Shown here: in pieces, positions 40,980 to 50,083 of the stretch
Numbering within the stretch: the stretch's first letter is position 1
Layout: each line of letters opens with the position of its first letter
Source of the DNA: Henricia sp. BOLD:AAB3569
Taxonomy: Eukaryota; Echinodermata; Asteroidea; Spinulosida; Echinasteridae
Length of the DNA stretch: 64,000 nucleotides
Reading direction: 5' to 3'
Assembly (NCBI GenBank): GCA_037783545.1
Contig: JBBELK010000523.1
Location: 62,001-126,000 of the forward strand
Translations under genes and position numbers: made by a program
The notes under the pieces: model-generated
What the model saw: only the letters and a program-made list of their open reading frames with translations
Told to the model about the DNA's origin: nothing
Databases searched by the model: none

Positions 40980-42389
40980 CACTGCGCATTACCGGCCAAA
41001 CACGGTAAGTCAGACTAGGGCATGACTAGGGCAAGACACAGAAACTACCATATAAAAAATGGCATTTTAAAAGTATGATTTCCTTTTTTAAAATTAAAGT
41101 AAATGCTTTAGAATCGAATTTACTGAGAACCACGGACAATATAACTTTAAGAGCACAACAAATAATGAGAAGTTATTGTATTAAGATTTTAAGTTTAGGA
41201 TGAAAGCACATTTAAAGAGCTAGAGTCCCCCTTGACGAACCCAAAGATTCCAGACTTAAAGATTCCAATTATTCAGTCACCGCGACTAACTCAACTGTTT
41301 ACCATTACCAACTCGACTCGAACCAACTCGACTGCTGTGTGTACTCGGAGCACAACGGTCGAGTTGGTAAAATGGTCGAGTTGGTTCAAAGGCGAGTTGG
41401 GATATGGGAACCTGTCTAATGTTTAACACGTGCCAGTGCACTCGACATGAACTTGGCGCATGATAAGGAGCGTGCAAAGCAGATCTTCCCAAGATTTGGT
41501 CGAGACCAAATTTTGACTTGCATCTCTCTTACTGGTTGACTACTGAAATATGACAGCCAAGTGGGGAATCCACCAAGACGATACATAGAGTGAGTAGCAC
41601 GCATTTTAAGAAGAAATAGGCATTCAAAGATTTCTAAGCGAGATGGACTGTAGCTAGTGTTACCGTGCTCATTTCAGTTCGTTGATAAGAAAATAGGAGG
41701 AAATGTACGTACTCTACTGATGATAAATGTTTTCCGTGCCTTCTTATGATGGTGTCGGTGAATTGATTCCGAGTCCTGTGTGGGGTATACGAAAATACGC
41801 CGTCTTTGTCATCAAGTTCAGTCTTTTTCACCTGCAATAATTAGGGTATAACAAAATATAACGTTTGTAATTTAAAGCTGTAGACATTTAACACTACACG
41901 TCTCTGTGTGAAGAATGTACAAGTCATACATGTACATCACCTATTAAGGCTACCACCTCATCATGTACAAATCATGAGTACAGAGATGTTTCTGCACCAG
42001 CTGCATGCATATTCGTGATCGATCCTATGCGTACGTACGCCTGTCCTCCGGATGGCTCCGGCGGTTAGATTTTTTGAATGGGAATCACCATCGCCAGCGG
42101 CGCCTTTGCCGGGCGTTCGCCTTCGATATTCATTTTCGCCGTGTACATTTATATATTTAATTCTGTACATGTATGTCAGTCATATATGTCCGTCAAGGTG
42201 CGTCGGTTTTAAAGATGGTGCGTCAAAATTTGGTAGTTTGAAGCGTCATTTGACAAGAATGGTCCGTCAAAAAAAATGACCGAGGGTGCGTCATGTTACC
42301 CAAAAGGATGACGCTCCTGTGCCAGGACATTGACGCACCTAGTACCTTTCCCGGGGGTCCGAAGGTGCGTCCTACAATTGATAGGTGCA
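40980..42389. other. Non-coding stretch with only short unrelated ORFs
   Basis: Several ORFs of 60-75 codons occur on both strands, but none resembles a known protein and their composition is irregular. Short GGTGCGTC and GCGTCA motifs cluster at 42190-42375. The left arm of a long inverted repeat is at 41307-41332. Confidence 0.45.
41307..41332. repeat. Left arm of a 1.3-kb-spaced inverted repeat
   Basis: ACCAACTCGACTCGAACC plus CAACTCGAC here is matched in reverse complement at 42624-42649, with about two or three differences over 26 bp. Further CAACTCGAC and GTCGAGTTGG copies follow up to about 41400. These may be the ends of a decayed DNA transposon, but no target duplication or transposase was found. 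Confidence 0.5.
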
Positions 42390-42500
42390 TTAAAGGCACA
42401 GGCTCGTCAGCAATACGCGCGCGCCATATTCGTGCCTTAAAATACGCACCTTAATGCCTTTGCTATGGCGCTCGCATTGCTGACGAGCCTGTGCCTTTAA
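42390..42500. mobile_element. Foldback MITE with TTAA-flanked AGGCACAGGC ends
   Basis: TTAA-AGGCACAGGCTCGTCAGC at the left faces GCTGACGAGCCTGTGCCT-TTAA at the right. The perfect arms are about 25 bp, and imperfect pairing continues through GCGCC-ATA and TAT-GGCGC to roughly 38 bp. TTAA on both sides fits a piggyBac-like target choice. The whole 111 bp folds into one hairpin and codes for nothing. Confidence 0.7.
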
Positions 42501-42623
42501 GTGTCAATTAATAAAACAACCATCGGGAAGTGCAGCGCAGCCAACACTAGCGGCACGGAAAGGACTGCGTACGTGTAAATGTATTTTTGCCCGATTAATT
42601 ATTGACATAATATTTTTTTCCCG

Positions 42624-42649
42624 GTCGAGTTGGTCCGAGTCGAGTCGGT
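42624..42649. repeat. Right arm of a 1.3-kb-spaced inverted repeat
   Basis: GTCGAGTTGGTCCGAGTCGA with CTCGACTCGG-type partners is the reverse complement of 41307-41332 with few differences. See the left arm for the interpretation. Confidence 0.5.
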
Positions 42650-43054
42650 ATTCGGTCGACTTGACGGACATTCGTACCATGGAGCTGGTACATGCCTACA
42701 CACTGAGAAATGACAAGTTCATGAAGTTAAAGTACTTAGGCCATCGGAATTAAAGTCATAGAATACCGTCCTCCGCCCGTATGACCAAATGGTCGCCGCC
42801 GAAATTTTTCATTATTCAAAATGTTTTCATTATTTCCAAAAATTTGGAACTTCAACATACTTTCAATAGGTACTTGTTCATGAAAGAAATCGATATATAT
42901 GGCGCCAAACCGAGAAATTCCGACCAATCAACCAGATTTTTCAAAATCAGACGGCAGACGATAGTCTTCAGCGCGAGATCCAAGTGCTGACACACAATTC
43001 CACTGTTCGTGTTTCGGTGTAGCCGCGCGAGACTGCAAATCCGAATGAAGTCCC

Positions 43055-43167
43055 GGGGCGAGTTCAATAGCGCAATACGTATGCATACCGACAATACCTT
43101 CAACGGTGAAGGTATAGGAAAATACCCATACCGGCGTACGTATGTATTGTGCTATTGAACGCGCCCC
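43055..43167. mobile_element. Foldback MITE, GGGGCGAGTTCAATAGCGC ends
   Basis: GGGGCGAGTTCAATAGCGCA faces TGTGCTATTGAACGCGCCCC, with imperfect arms of about 36 bp. The interior has the smaller inverted pair ATACCTTCA and TGAAGGTAT. No coding content. Confidence 0.7.
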
Positions 43168-43452
43168 CCATCTCACTTCGGCAATCTTCGGACGTTCTGT
43201 ACACGTATGTATTCCGTCATCTGATTGGCTGTTGCCATCGCGACATCGAATTTTGGCCAATGAAAAATTACGTCTCATCGGTGTCTGCCTGTCATGCAAT
43301 GATGGCAGACGTGAAAACGATCTGAAGACGAAAACGTAAGAAAAGTCCCGATTTCCCAAATTTCGTCCACTTTATAATCAATATGAAAGAAAAATAATGA
43401 AACCAAATCGTATATAGAATACTAAAGAAACCGTAAGAGGTTTTCATATGAA

Positions 43453-43619
43453 TAAGCCAGTTCGGAATCTCGAGCGCGCAATGAACGTCTATGGGATTGT
43501 GTCAAAGGTCATTTGAGATAAACACAATGCATACGTACAGGGTGCGCCTTTGTTTATCTCAAACCATCGGTCGTCAAAGTCGGGAGACGCATGCGCAGTC
43601 GAGACTCCGAACTGGCTTA
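43453..43619. mobile_element. Foldback MITE, TAAGCCAGTTCGGA ends
   Basis: TAAGCCAGTTCGGAATCTCG faces CGAGACTCCGAACTGGCTTA, about 24 of 28 bp paired. A second inner inverted pair, TTTGAGATAAACA and TGTTTATCTCAAA, sits around the middle. TA at both ends fits a TA target duplication. Confidence 0.7.
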
Positions 43620-43700
43620 ATATTGATGGTGAGAATAAAACATGGTAGGCTTACTACCGACTACTTCTGTAGTGTAGGCCTACTACTTCTGTAGTGTAGT

Positions 43701-44066
43701 GGGGTACCGTGGCCAAGCGGTTTAGGCCACTGACTCGCATTACTCGGATGAAAACCTGGGGTTGCGGGTTCGATCCCCCCGGCTGCGGTGCCTGTGCCCT
43801 TGAGCAAGGCACTTAAACACACTTGCTCCATCCTTCGGAAGGGATGTAAAGCCGTTGGTCCAGTGTGTTGTGTAACGCACTTAAAAGATCCCAGAGCATT
43901 CATTCGTAAAGAGAAGGGGATTCTCCCCGGTGTTCCTGGTTTGGCAGCCGAAGGCGCCACACGCCTATGTATCTCGATGTTTAGGCAGTTTCTAGGTACT
44001 TGTAAAGCGCATTGAGATGTCGACAGACATGGAATGCGCTATATAAGAACTTGCTATTATTATTAA
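43701..44066 (+). mobile_element. tRNA-derived SINE
   Basis: The head has the two RNA polymerase III promoter boxes of a tRNA. A-box-like TGGCCAAGCGG lies at 43710-43720 and B-box-like GGTTCGATCCC at 43767-43777, at tRNA-like spacing, with a class II (Leu/Ser-like) look. The middle carries CCCTTGAGCAAGGCACTTAA, a phrase I recall from SINEs of aquatic animals. The tail has GCGCATTGAG...GCGCTATATAAG followed by ATTATTATTA, the style of a LINE-matched SINE tail. Length is about 366 bp. I saw no clear target duplication. It lies inside the 42736-44239 composite, so it came later. Confidence 0.85.
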
Positions 44067-44246
44067 TGCTATTTGGCGATTGATCTGATTAATCCGAGTC
44101 TATCATTGTCTATGTAGGTCTACCCCTCGGGCACCCGTTTTACAAAATATTGAAAAATGAATAATGAAAAAAAGCCTCATGACATGTGTTTTTGAAATTT
44201 TCCGGACGGTATTCTATGACTTTCATTCCGATGGCCTTAGTTCATG

Positions 44247-44700
44247 TAGTTAGCATGGTTAGCATGGTGGGCTTTTTAGTTTTAGGCCTATTCACCAACA
44301 GAACAATCCGCACAAACACACTTTGATCTCTGTCATCTCTGTATTACTTGATGACCATCATCTCCACAACAGTACTAAATGTATAGATGGATTTGTTTTC
44401 AAAAAGAAACGGAAACAGTGCAATTATTTCGCAAAATCGATACTGCACCCACCTGTTCACGAAGATTTCTTAAAAGTTCAGTCAAACGGTTGTAGGCCTA
44501 CCGTTGGTTCCCCGACTCATGACAACGTGTTCAATATTGTTCAGATTTGTTCAGATTGTTCAGTGGTACACTGACACTAGACTGGTTAGACTGGTTGCCG
44601 CTCCACATATTCCACATACAACAACCGACGAGGTCCGGGTACGTGGTGTAGCACTGTACTACTGTAGGGGGCGTTCAACGGGTGGACGGTTGTTTAATAA
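44247..44700. other. Featureless interspersed sequence
   Basis: Only short ORFs without recognisable content are present. There is no clear repeat apart from short TTCAGATTGTTCAG-type duplications near 44540. Confidence 0.45.
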
Positions 44701-44769
44701 CTGTAAACAAAAGCAGGAAAAACACTTGTTGAATATGCTGTTCACTTAAGCATGGGTCTGCCTCAAGTG
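44701..44769. repeat. Direct repeat, copy 1
   Basis: CTGTAAACAAAAGCAGGAAA through CTCAAGTG matches 45719-45801 in the same orientation at all but a few positions. Copy 2 carries about 14 extra bases (around CTTCCTCCATGG). The copies are about 1.0 kb apart. Confidence 0.75.
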
Positions 44770-45718
44770 TTTAATTTTAACAAGTTCTGCTGCTCTAATA
44801 AAATTAAACAATGCAATAAAATTAAACAATACATTAAAACTAATTTTAGGCTTACCTTATACGGAAATAATTCCCAAATAAAAGTTACGTGTGTTTGTGT
44901 GCAAGACACTATTTTGATTTAAACATGTAAATTTGTGTGGCCACAGATATAACTTGTTTACTATGAAACAGGCAGATAGTAAACAAGTCTTAGAATTCAG
45001 ATGGCCATGGCTCCACTACATAGTGCAGTTAATTCCCTAGCTTGGTACTTTCCCCTAGCCAAAACAAACAGGTTACATACAGTGCTCCACTAGTCTGTAA
45101 CCACAAACTATCCCAGGCTAGGCTACTCTGGCCAACCAGTCACTCATCACTTCCATTAGGCCTAACCACAGAACCTGGGTTTTATGACCCTGGGTTTCAA
45201 GTTACTTACACATGGCCACAGGACTTACACATTGTGCACAATGTGGGTTTACTCTGTGCCCTGCCATGTGCAGCACTCAGTACATGCATTAAAAACTTTA
45301 TGTATGCACTACACTAACTGCTAAGAATACTATAAAGTTAAGGAATAATTTAAAACAATAACTTCACTGAATTCATTCAGTACAAGTACATGTATATGAA
45401 AGGAAAATACAAAATAATCACTTAAAGATTGTTGTTAAATAAAACAGTAAATTCCACACTTTAGAACACACATGGTCAAGTCTGATCTAACTTGAAAGTG
45501 TCCGAACTTCTGAACATTGTATAAATTACAATTGAAGTGCAAGTAGCACACGGTGAAAGTGTGATAACTTTAATATTTGTAGAGTTTAACCATGAATGAT
45601 TTCTATACGAGCAAATAAAGTCAACTACTATTGGTTGAGGTAGGAAGTGTTTCAGTCATTGAAGAAAACAATATTAGTTAATTAAGAAGTTATATAATAA
45701 AAGAAAACAACAACATAC
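44770..45718. other. Sequence between two direct repeats, no gene seen
   Basis: No recognisable gene, no transposon ends, and only short ORFs. Flanking direct repeats raise the possibility of a deletion-derived or LTR-like unit, but no TG...CA ends, primer site or coding remnant supports that. Confidence 0.4.
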
Positions 45719-45801
45719 CTGTAAACAAAAGAAGGAAAAGCACTTGTTGAATATGCTGTTCTTCCTCCATGGTTCACTTAAGCATGGGTCTGTCTCAAGT
45801 G
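45719..45801. repeat. Direct repeat, copy 2
   Basis: Same-orientation partner of 44701-44769, ending only a few bases before a MITE pair. Confidence 0.75.
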
Positions 45802-45805
45802 ACAT

Positions 45806-46027
45806 GGGGCCAATTTCATAAAGCAGTTTAAGCAGAAAAATTTGTGTGCTTTATAAAAATGGGTTAATAAACAAACTTCAACTTGTGTTTTTAGAAAGAA
45901 TAGCAGATATTCTTGTGAAAAACACAAGTTGACATGCAATTTCGAATATATTGACCCATTTTTATAAAGCAAACCAATTTTGGATTAAGCAAAAATTTCT
46001 GCTAACATGCTTTATGAAATTGGCCCC
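45806..46027. mobile_element. MITE with GGGGCCAATTTCATAAAGC ends, copy 1
   Basis: GGGGCCAATTTCATAAAGC faces GCTTTATGAAATTGGCCCC exactly, over 222 bp. Inside are further complementary pieces (AGCAGAAAAATTTG and CAAAAATTTCTGCT; CAACTTGTGTTTTT and AAAAACACAAGTTG), so the element folds along most of its length. No coding content. Element ends like these are familiar from echinoderm genomes (from memory). Confidence 0.85.
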
Positions 46028-46028
46028 A

Positions 46029-46276
46029 GGGGCCAATTTCATAAAGCTGTTTAGCAGAAAAATTTGCTTAATCCAAAATTGGTTTGCTTTTAATATAAAA
46101 ATGTTTTTTTTGGTCAAAATCTTATATGATGTGCATTACAATTGACTGGTGTTCTGCTATATTCTTGCTAAAAAGTTGACATACAATGTTGACTATTAAC
46201 CCATTTTTATTAAGCAGACAAATTTTTGATTAAGCAAATTTATTTGCTATATAAACATATTTATGAAATTGGCCCC
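46029..46276. mobile_element. MITE with GGGGCCAATTTCATAAAGC ends, copy 2
   Basis: A second 248-bp member of the same family starts one base after copy 1. Its left end is GGGGCCAATTTCATAAAGC and its right end is ATTTATGAAATTGGCCCC, with a more diverged interior. The near-contact of two complete copies suggests insertion of one at the end of the other. Confidence 0.85.
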
Positions 46277-47454
46277 ATACAGCACAGCCAACAAAGCACT
46301 TTCCTGTACTCCGGTCTCTCCCATTTGTCTATACAGGGTAAGAACAGACTAGACCATTAACATTTTAGGGGTGATCTAAACTCTGCTCTCTACATACGTC
46401 ATGCATTTATTATTCGAAGCGCATAACCGTTAATTTTCAAAGCGCGCTGCGCGCTACGGCACAATTAAGTTTATAACAATTTGAAATGGAATAGAAATTT
46501 TAAATAATACCTTAAAATATTACACATACCCATTATACAGCATCAAAAATCAAATTCAAACCTTGTCTGTATCATCGTAAATAAACACACGCGAAACACT
46601 GACGGATCGTACCCGACGATTAACGATAATGTCCGGGCGTGCATTCGGGTAACTTCAGGAACCTTCGGAAAAAGGAGGAATTCCTCCTGTTTCAATTTGG
46701 CGGACTGGCGGTTGCCGGACCTTAAAATCAGTTAAGTTATCGAATTTGTTGGTCCGGGAACCAGACTATAATGATTAGGACTGGGTTTCGGGTAGGTTCA
46801 AACACTTTTTCCGTGGTTCAAATATATAGGCCTATATAGCTAGCTTTCATATATTTTTTTTTTTTCATAATTTTTTCTTCAAATACAGTTTTCCGCTCTC
46901 TGATAGATCTTAATTGATTCTCCTGTATTTTTTTTGTTTTCGTCATTCATTTTCTTTGTAATTGTTCATTTTAGTATATACTTAGTCTATACTTAGTCTA
47001 TACTTTCTAACATATCATTTTTAAAAACGTATGTTAAGAAACGTTTGTAATATTTGTCTTTTCCATTCGTTTTTGGCTCATTTTACCTAAAAGGCCGGGG
47101 AAAGAAAATGGGTCCCACTTTTTGGGATTCAGTTGGAAATAAGTGGGCAAACTTTGCCCAGTTTGTAACCAGATGGGTAGTCCCATCATGGAGGTAGGTT
47201 CCATGGTCCCATTCACAATGATTTTTGTTGCATCTTCATTGTTTATTTTTGTACCCTAATCCCGAGCGATTTATGACTTGGCCGGATTAGGCAATTACTG
47301 TTGCAGGCCAAGGCCACAGGTCTTGCGTTGCACACTGTACTGCTGCACTTACAGTGTATTCATGTATATGGCATGTGGGACCATAGATTGGTTCCCGATC
47401 CCTATAGATTGGTTTGCTTATTGCGAAAATATGGGGTTCGGTAAAGGGCAGCCA
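46277..47454. other. Non-coding stretch
   Basis: No gene or transposon recognised. It has a T-rich run near 46850-46885, a short GCGCGCTGCGCGC palindrome near 46442, and only short ORFs. Confidence 0.45.
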
Positions 47455-47478
47455 TGACGGGCAGAATTCTGCCCGTCA
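47455..47478. repeat. Perfect 24-bp palindrome
   Basis: TGACGGGCAGAA is followed at once by its exact reverse complement TTCTGCCCGTCA, with no spacer. Confidence 0.9.
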
Positions 47479-47679
47479 CGTGGTTATTATTATTTTGTTT
47501 TTTTAGTAAGTGCGCAGATTTTGCATTGACATTTGTAACTTGGCCGTGCTTGTCGAACATATCCAATTATGTAAAGTACATTGCCTAAAGCAAAGGGCTT
47601 GGCAAATTTTTAAATATAAAAAACACAATGCGCACGCCCAAAAACGACCAATTAAAGATCAAGATGAAGCGCCCTTTAC

Positions 47680-47826
47680 CTGGGCTGCGTTCTAAACACG
47701 CGAACATTGCAAACGTTTTTATCGTTCGCCAAGAACTGGTACCCGGCTTTTCATAGACGAGTGCACAAAAGTACTGTAACCAGTGGCGAACGTTGGCAAC
47801 GTTCGCGTGTTTAAAACGCAGCCCAG
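47680..47826. mobile_element. Foldback MITE, CTGGGCTGCGTT ends
   Basis: CTGGGCTGCGTTCTAAACAC faces GTGTTTAAAACGCAGCCCAG. Pairing continues through CGCGAAC, CAACGTTCGC and CCAGT-type blocks to about 50 bp per arm. The 147-bp element has no ORF of its own. I could not find a convincing target duplication. Confidence 0.7.
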
Positions 47827-47911
47827 TCCTTATATTCTCCTGTGTGGAATATGTGGACGGGAACCAGTCTAGTGGAACCATGGAGAAGAAACGTTGCAAA
47901 ATTCGATAATG

Positions 47912-48135
47912 CACAAATATATATGTGCGATGTTTGATATAAATGTGCGATGTTTATATGTGCGATGTTTTGTCATATGTATGCGATGTAGAAAATATAT
48001 GACAATATTTTGACATATATGCAATGTTAAAAATATGCGAAATGTTTACATAATGCAATGTTAAAAATATATATGCGAAGTTTTGACATTCATATGCGAT
48101 GTTTAAAATACGGTGTGTTATTTCGACATGCGATA
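47912..48135. repeat. Degenerate AT-rich minisatellite (ATATGCGATGTT-like)
   Basis: About a dozen irregular copies of a TATGTGCGATGTTT or TATGCGATGTTAAAAA theme follow one another with variable spacing. The degeneracy and length variation point to an old, slippage-prone repeat. Confidence 0.7.
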
Positions 48136-48217
48136 TTCAATGTGTGGGATCGCCTTTAGTGTGGATGATCTTTCAATATATATCGATATATATACACTGG
48201 TTGAAGTATGCAATATC

Positions 48218-48267
48218 ACACTATGAGCAACTAACAATGGAAATTGGGCACAAACCATTGTTATTAA
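48218..48267. mobile_element. Left arm of a foldback element split by the LTR retrotransposon
   Basis: The first 35 bases (ACACTATGAGCAACTAAC and onward) are the reverse complement of 57130-57164, with one mismatch. With the retrotransposon and one TTAA removed, the two arms form a hairpin element of roughly 96 bp whose loop is the insertion site. Confidence 0.85.
48264..48267. repeat. Target-site duplication, left (TTAA)
   Basis: TTAA lies directly outside the left LTR and is matched by TTAA at 57115-57118. If the LTR is taken to end one base earlier, the duplication is ATTAA (5 bp), which also suits this family. Confidence 0.7.
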
Positions 48268-48978
48268 TGTAGTGGTAACCTCCCGCGATAATACGGTGTG
48301 AGGTGAGGTCCAGTCACAAAATTAATTGGGACGGCTTGTGTTAATTTCACCACAATGCAGGAATCATTTTATTTCCTCACTGATCCAGCAAATCAATCAC
48401 AGGAATCAACAATCAATTACTCCCGATGACGATTGTAATTATTTATAATCCATTATCACAATCAGATCAGATCCTCTAGATCCCTTTAGATCCTTTAAAT
48501 CCCTTAGATCCTTTAAATCCCTGGATGGAGTAGGATAGGAGCACTTATAAGCCTCCGAGCAGAAAGCTTTATCACATGTTCTGTAGTTGTTCTCCCCAAG
48601 TTCTAAAGATGAACCATGGTTATGAGCCTGGCAAATAATGCAAAATAAAGGGGAAAACTTCCTCTCTTTCTGCAGAGGTTCACTCAAACAGTCGGAGAAA
48701 ACGGGAAAAAGAACTCGCATCCCGCGCTCTCATGTCATGTCCAAACTGTTTACAGATGTTCGCATATCATGTCACTTACGGATCACTGCGCGACGGGACA
48801 AATGTTTTGCTGAACTGCGTTATAAAACAATGTACGCCACACGCACTATTTCCACTGCGGAAGGATCTGACCTTATGGTACTGTCTATAGCATGACCTTT
48901 TTGCATATATTAGGCAGTCTATAAATAATATTGTTGTTAAAGGGACAGGGCCATCGTTAAAGGGACCGTACCCTCACA
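48268..48978 (-). repeat. 3' LTR (711 bp)
   Basis: In plus-strand view it runs from TGTAGTGGTAACC to GTACCCTCACA and matches 56404-57114 base for base as far as I could compare. Read on the element's strand it starts TGTGAGGG and ends CACTACA. It contains a short internal repeat built from GATCCTTTAAATCCC near 48470-48525. AATAAA on the minus strand at 48368-48373 is a candidate polyadenylation signal. Confidence 0.95.
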
Positions 48979-48991
48979 ATTTCCCTGCTTT
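48979..48991 (-). promoter_or_regulatory. Candidate polypurine tract
   Basis: Directly upstream of the 3' LTR on the element's strand is AAAGCAGGGAAAT, purine-rich apart from one C and the final T. It is in the normal place for plus-strand priming. Confidence 0.55.
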
Positions 48992-49486
48992 GAGACCAAT
49001 CGCCCCGAGTGGTCCTACACCATCCAAGGAAACAATAATTAACATTACTAATTTCCAAACAAAATTTACACACTAACGTTAAACATCAAAAATTACGCAT
49101 AGGTACATATCACACTAAGTACCAGATCTCAATCCCTCGCCGAGAAAACAAGTGTAAAACATTACCTGGGATCACATCAGTGATGTTTTTGTCTTTACGT
49201 CACTATTATTGTACTCTATAATCAGGTACCAAAAACATAGGCAGAGCAAATCTGCTACTCTGAACAAATGGAGACAAAATTGTCTTAGCACCAATCTCAT
49301 ATCCAACTTGGAATGGAATGGTATGTGTTATCACAACGATAATCCTATTACCTGTATATGTACAAGCTACAGTTTCTCAAAAACAATCAGCACTTCTAAA
49401 ATTTGGAAAATCCTCCTCAATGCACATCTTACATAATACTTTTTAAAAGTTCTATACTGTAGGATATATTGCAATCAAGGTCATTG
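48979..49486 (-). other. Untranslated stretch between accessory ORF and 3' LTR
   Basis: About 0.5 kb inside the retrotransposon with no ORF of note, ending in the purine tract. Confidence 0.6.
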
Positions 49487-50083
49487 TTAGGCATGCAAAC
49501 ATTGCAACACCGCCTCTTTCAGCCCTTTTCCATACTTTATCATACCATCACTTGTCAAATGAACTCCGTCCAAAAGACATCTTGGGTGGTTAATCTTTCT
49601 CTGAGCATACAGATACATTTGTGGGTGGTTCTTTAAAGTCTTACCAAGAGCAGAATTATATCTTCTTACTCTGTGGTTGAATGTGACCAACCCTACCTGT
49701 CCTGGTCGCGATAACCTAGAGCGCTCAATCACTGAGAGTAGGATAATACAACGAGGAGTAATTCCCTCATTCTTAAGTTCGCTCACAAATTGTAAGGTGT
49801 TCTCAACCAAAACTGCGGGTGTGACGTCTTCGTCACACAAATCGTTTGTTCCTATGTCTAAGATCAAAATGTCAATAGGTTTTCTTTTTAATTTTCGAAG
49901 GAAAAACTCTAAATTTGAAAACAGGCGAGCATAACTCAATCCGGGGTGGCCCTCCACAGACAGAGTGCACTTTCCAGACAAGTCGACGAAATCGAGCACA
50001 GACTTACGGTTGGTCTGCGCCTCTCTGGAAAGACGTGATACAAAGGAATGGCCATACAAAAATACATGAGGCAATTCTGTCAT
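49487..50083 (-). CDS. SGNH-hydrolase-like accessory protein of the retrotransposon
   Basis: This 198-residue ORF lies between pol and the 3' LTR, where env-bearing lineages keep env. The SGNH (GDSL-type) hydrolase signature is readable in order. Block I is FLYGHSF with Ser13, and a block II-like Gly48 sits in EGHPGLSYARL. Block III is LDIGTNDL at 75-82 with Asn80. Block V is LDGVHLT with Asp172 and His175. All four hallmark residues and the Asp-x-x-His spacing are present, which suggests an active esterase/lipase-type fold; the substrate is unknown. There is no signal peptide or membrane segment, so it is not an envelope protein. Related domains are known in CR1-type ORF1 and in DIRS/Ngaro elements; I do not recall it as standard in Ty3/Gypsy. 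It has no overlap with pol, being separated by 360 bp, and might use a spliced or separate transcript (inference). Confidence 0.82.
   Translation of the reverse strand: MTELPHVFLYGHSFVSRLSREAQTNRKSVLDFVDLSGKCTLSVEGHPGLSYARLFSNLEFFLRKLKRKPIDILILDIGTNDLCDEDVTPAVLVENTLQFVSELKNEGITPRCIILLSVIERSRLSRPGQVGLVTFNHRVRRYNSALGKTLKNHPQMYLYAQRKINHPRCLLDGVHLTSDGMIKYGKGLKEAVLQCLHA

Larger units (their letters stand above)
42736..44239. mobile_element. 1.5-kb composite bounded by long inverted arms
   Basis: The left arm 42736-42771 (GGCCATCGGAATTAAAGTCA and onward) is the reverse complement of 44204-44239 with about one difference in 36 bp. A weaker second block pairs TTTTTCATTATTC near 42807 with GAATAATGAAAAA near 44158. 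Between the arms lie two foldbacks (43055-43167 and 43453-43619) and a SINE (43701-44066). I read this as an old non-autonomous DNA transposon that has collected later insertions. No transposase is left, and the outer boundary is uncertain. Confidence 0.6.

Noticed and set aside
42052-42279. A 75-codon plus-strand ORF near GGCTCCGGCGG
   Set aside because: It is overlapped by an equal ORF on the other strand and has no recognisable domain or splice context.
43055-43359. Minus-strand ORF of about 143 codons over the foldback region
   Set aside because: It runs through a MITE hairpin, and the peptide shows no known motif.
43701-43790. A functional tRNA gene
   Set aside because: Boxes A and B are present, but the head is imperfect as a cloverleaf and continues into a SINE body with an ATT-repeat tail.
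45042-45317. A 91-codon ORF between the direct repeats
   Set aside because: Composition and motifs give no support and no homologous family comes to mind; chance ORF.
48439-48895. ORFs of 93 and 85 codons within the LTRs (and their copies at 56575-57031)
   Set aside because: They are identical in both LTRs only because the LTRs are identical; there is no recognisable domain.
49487-50083. Env protein in the third ORF
   Set aside because: No signal peptide, membrane segment or fusion-peptide-like stretch; the motifs are those of an SGNH hydrolase.
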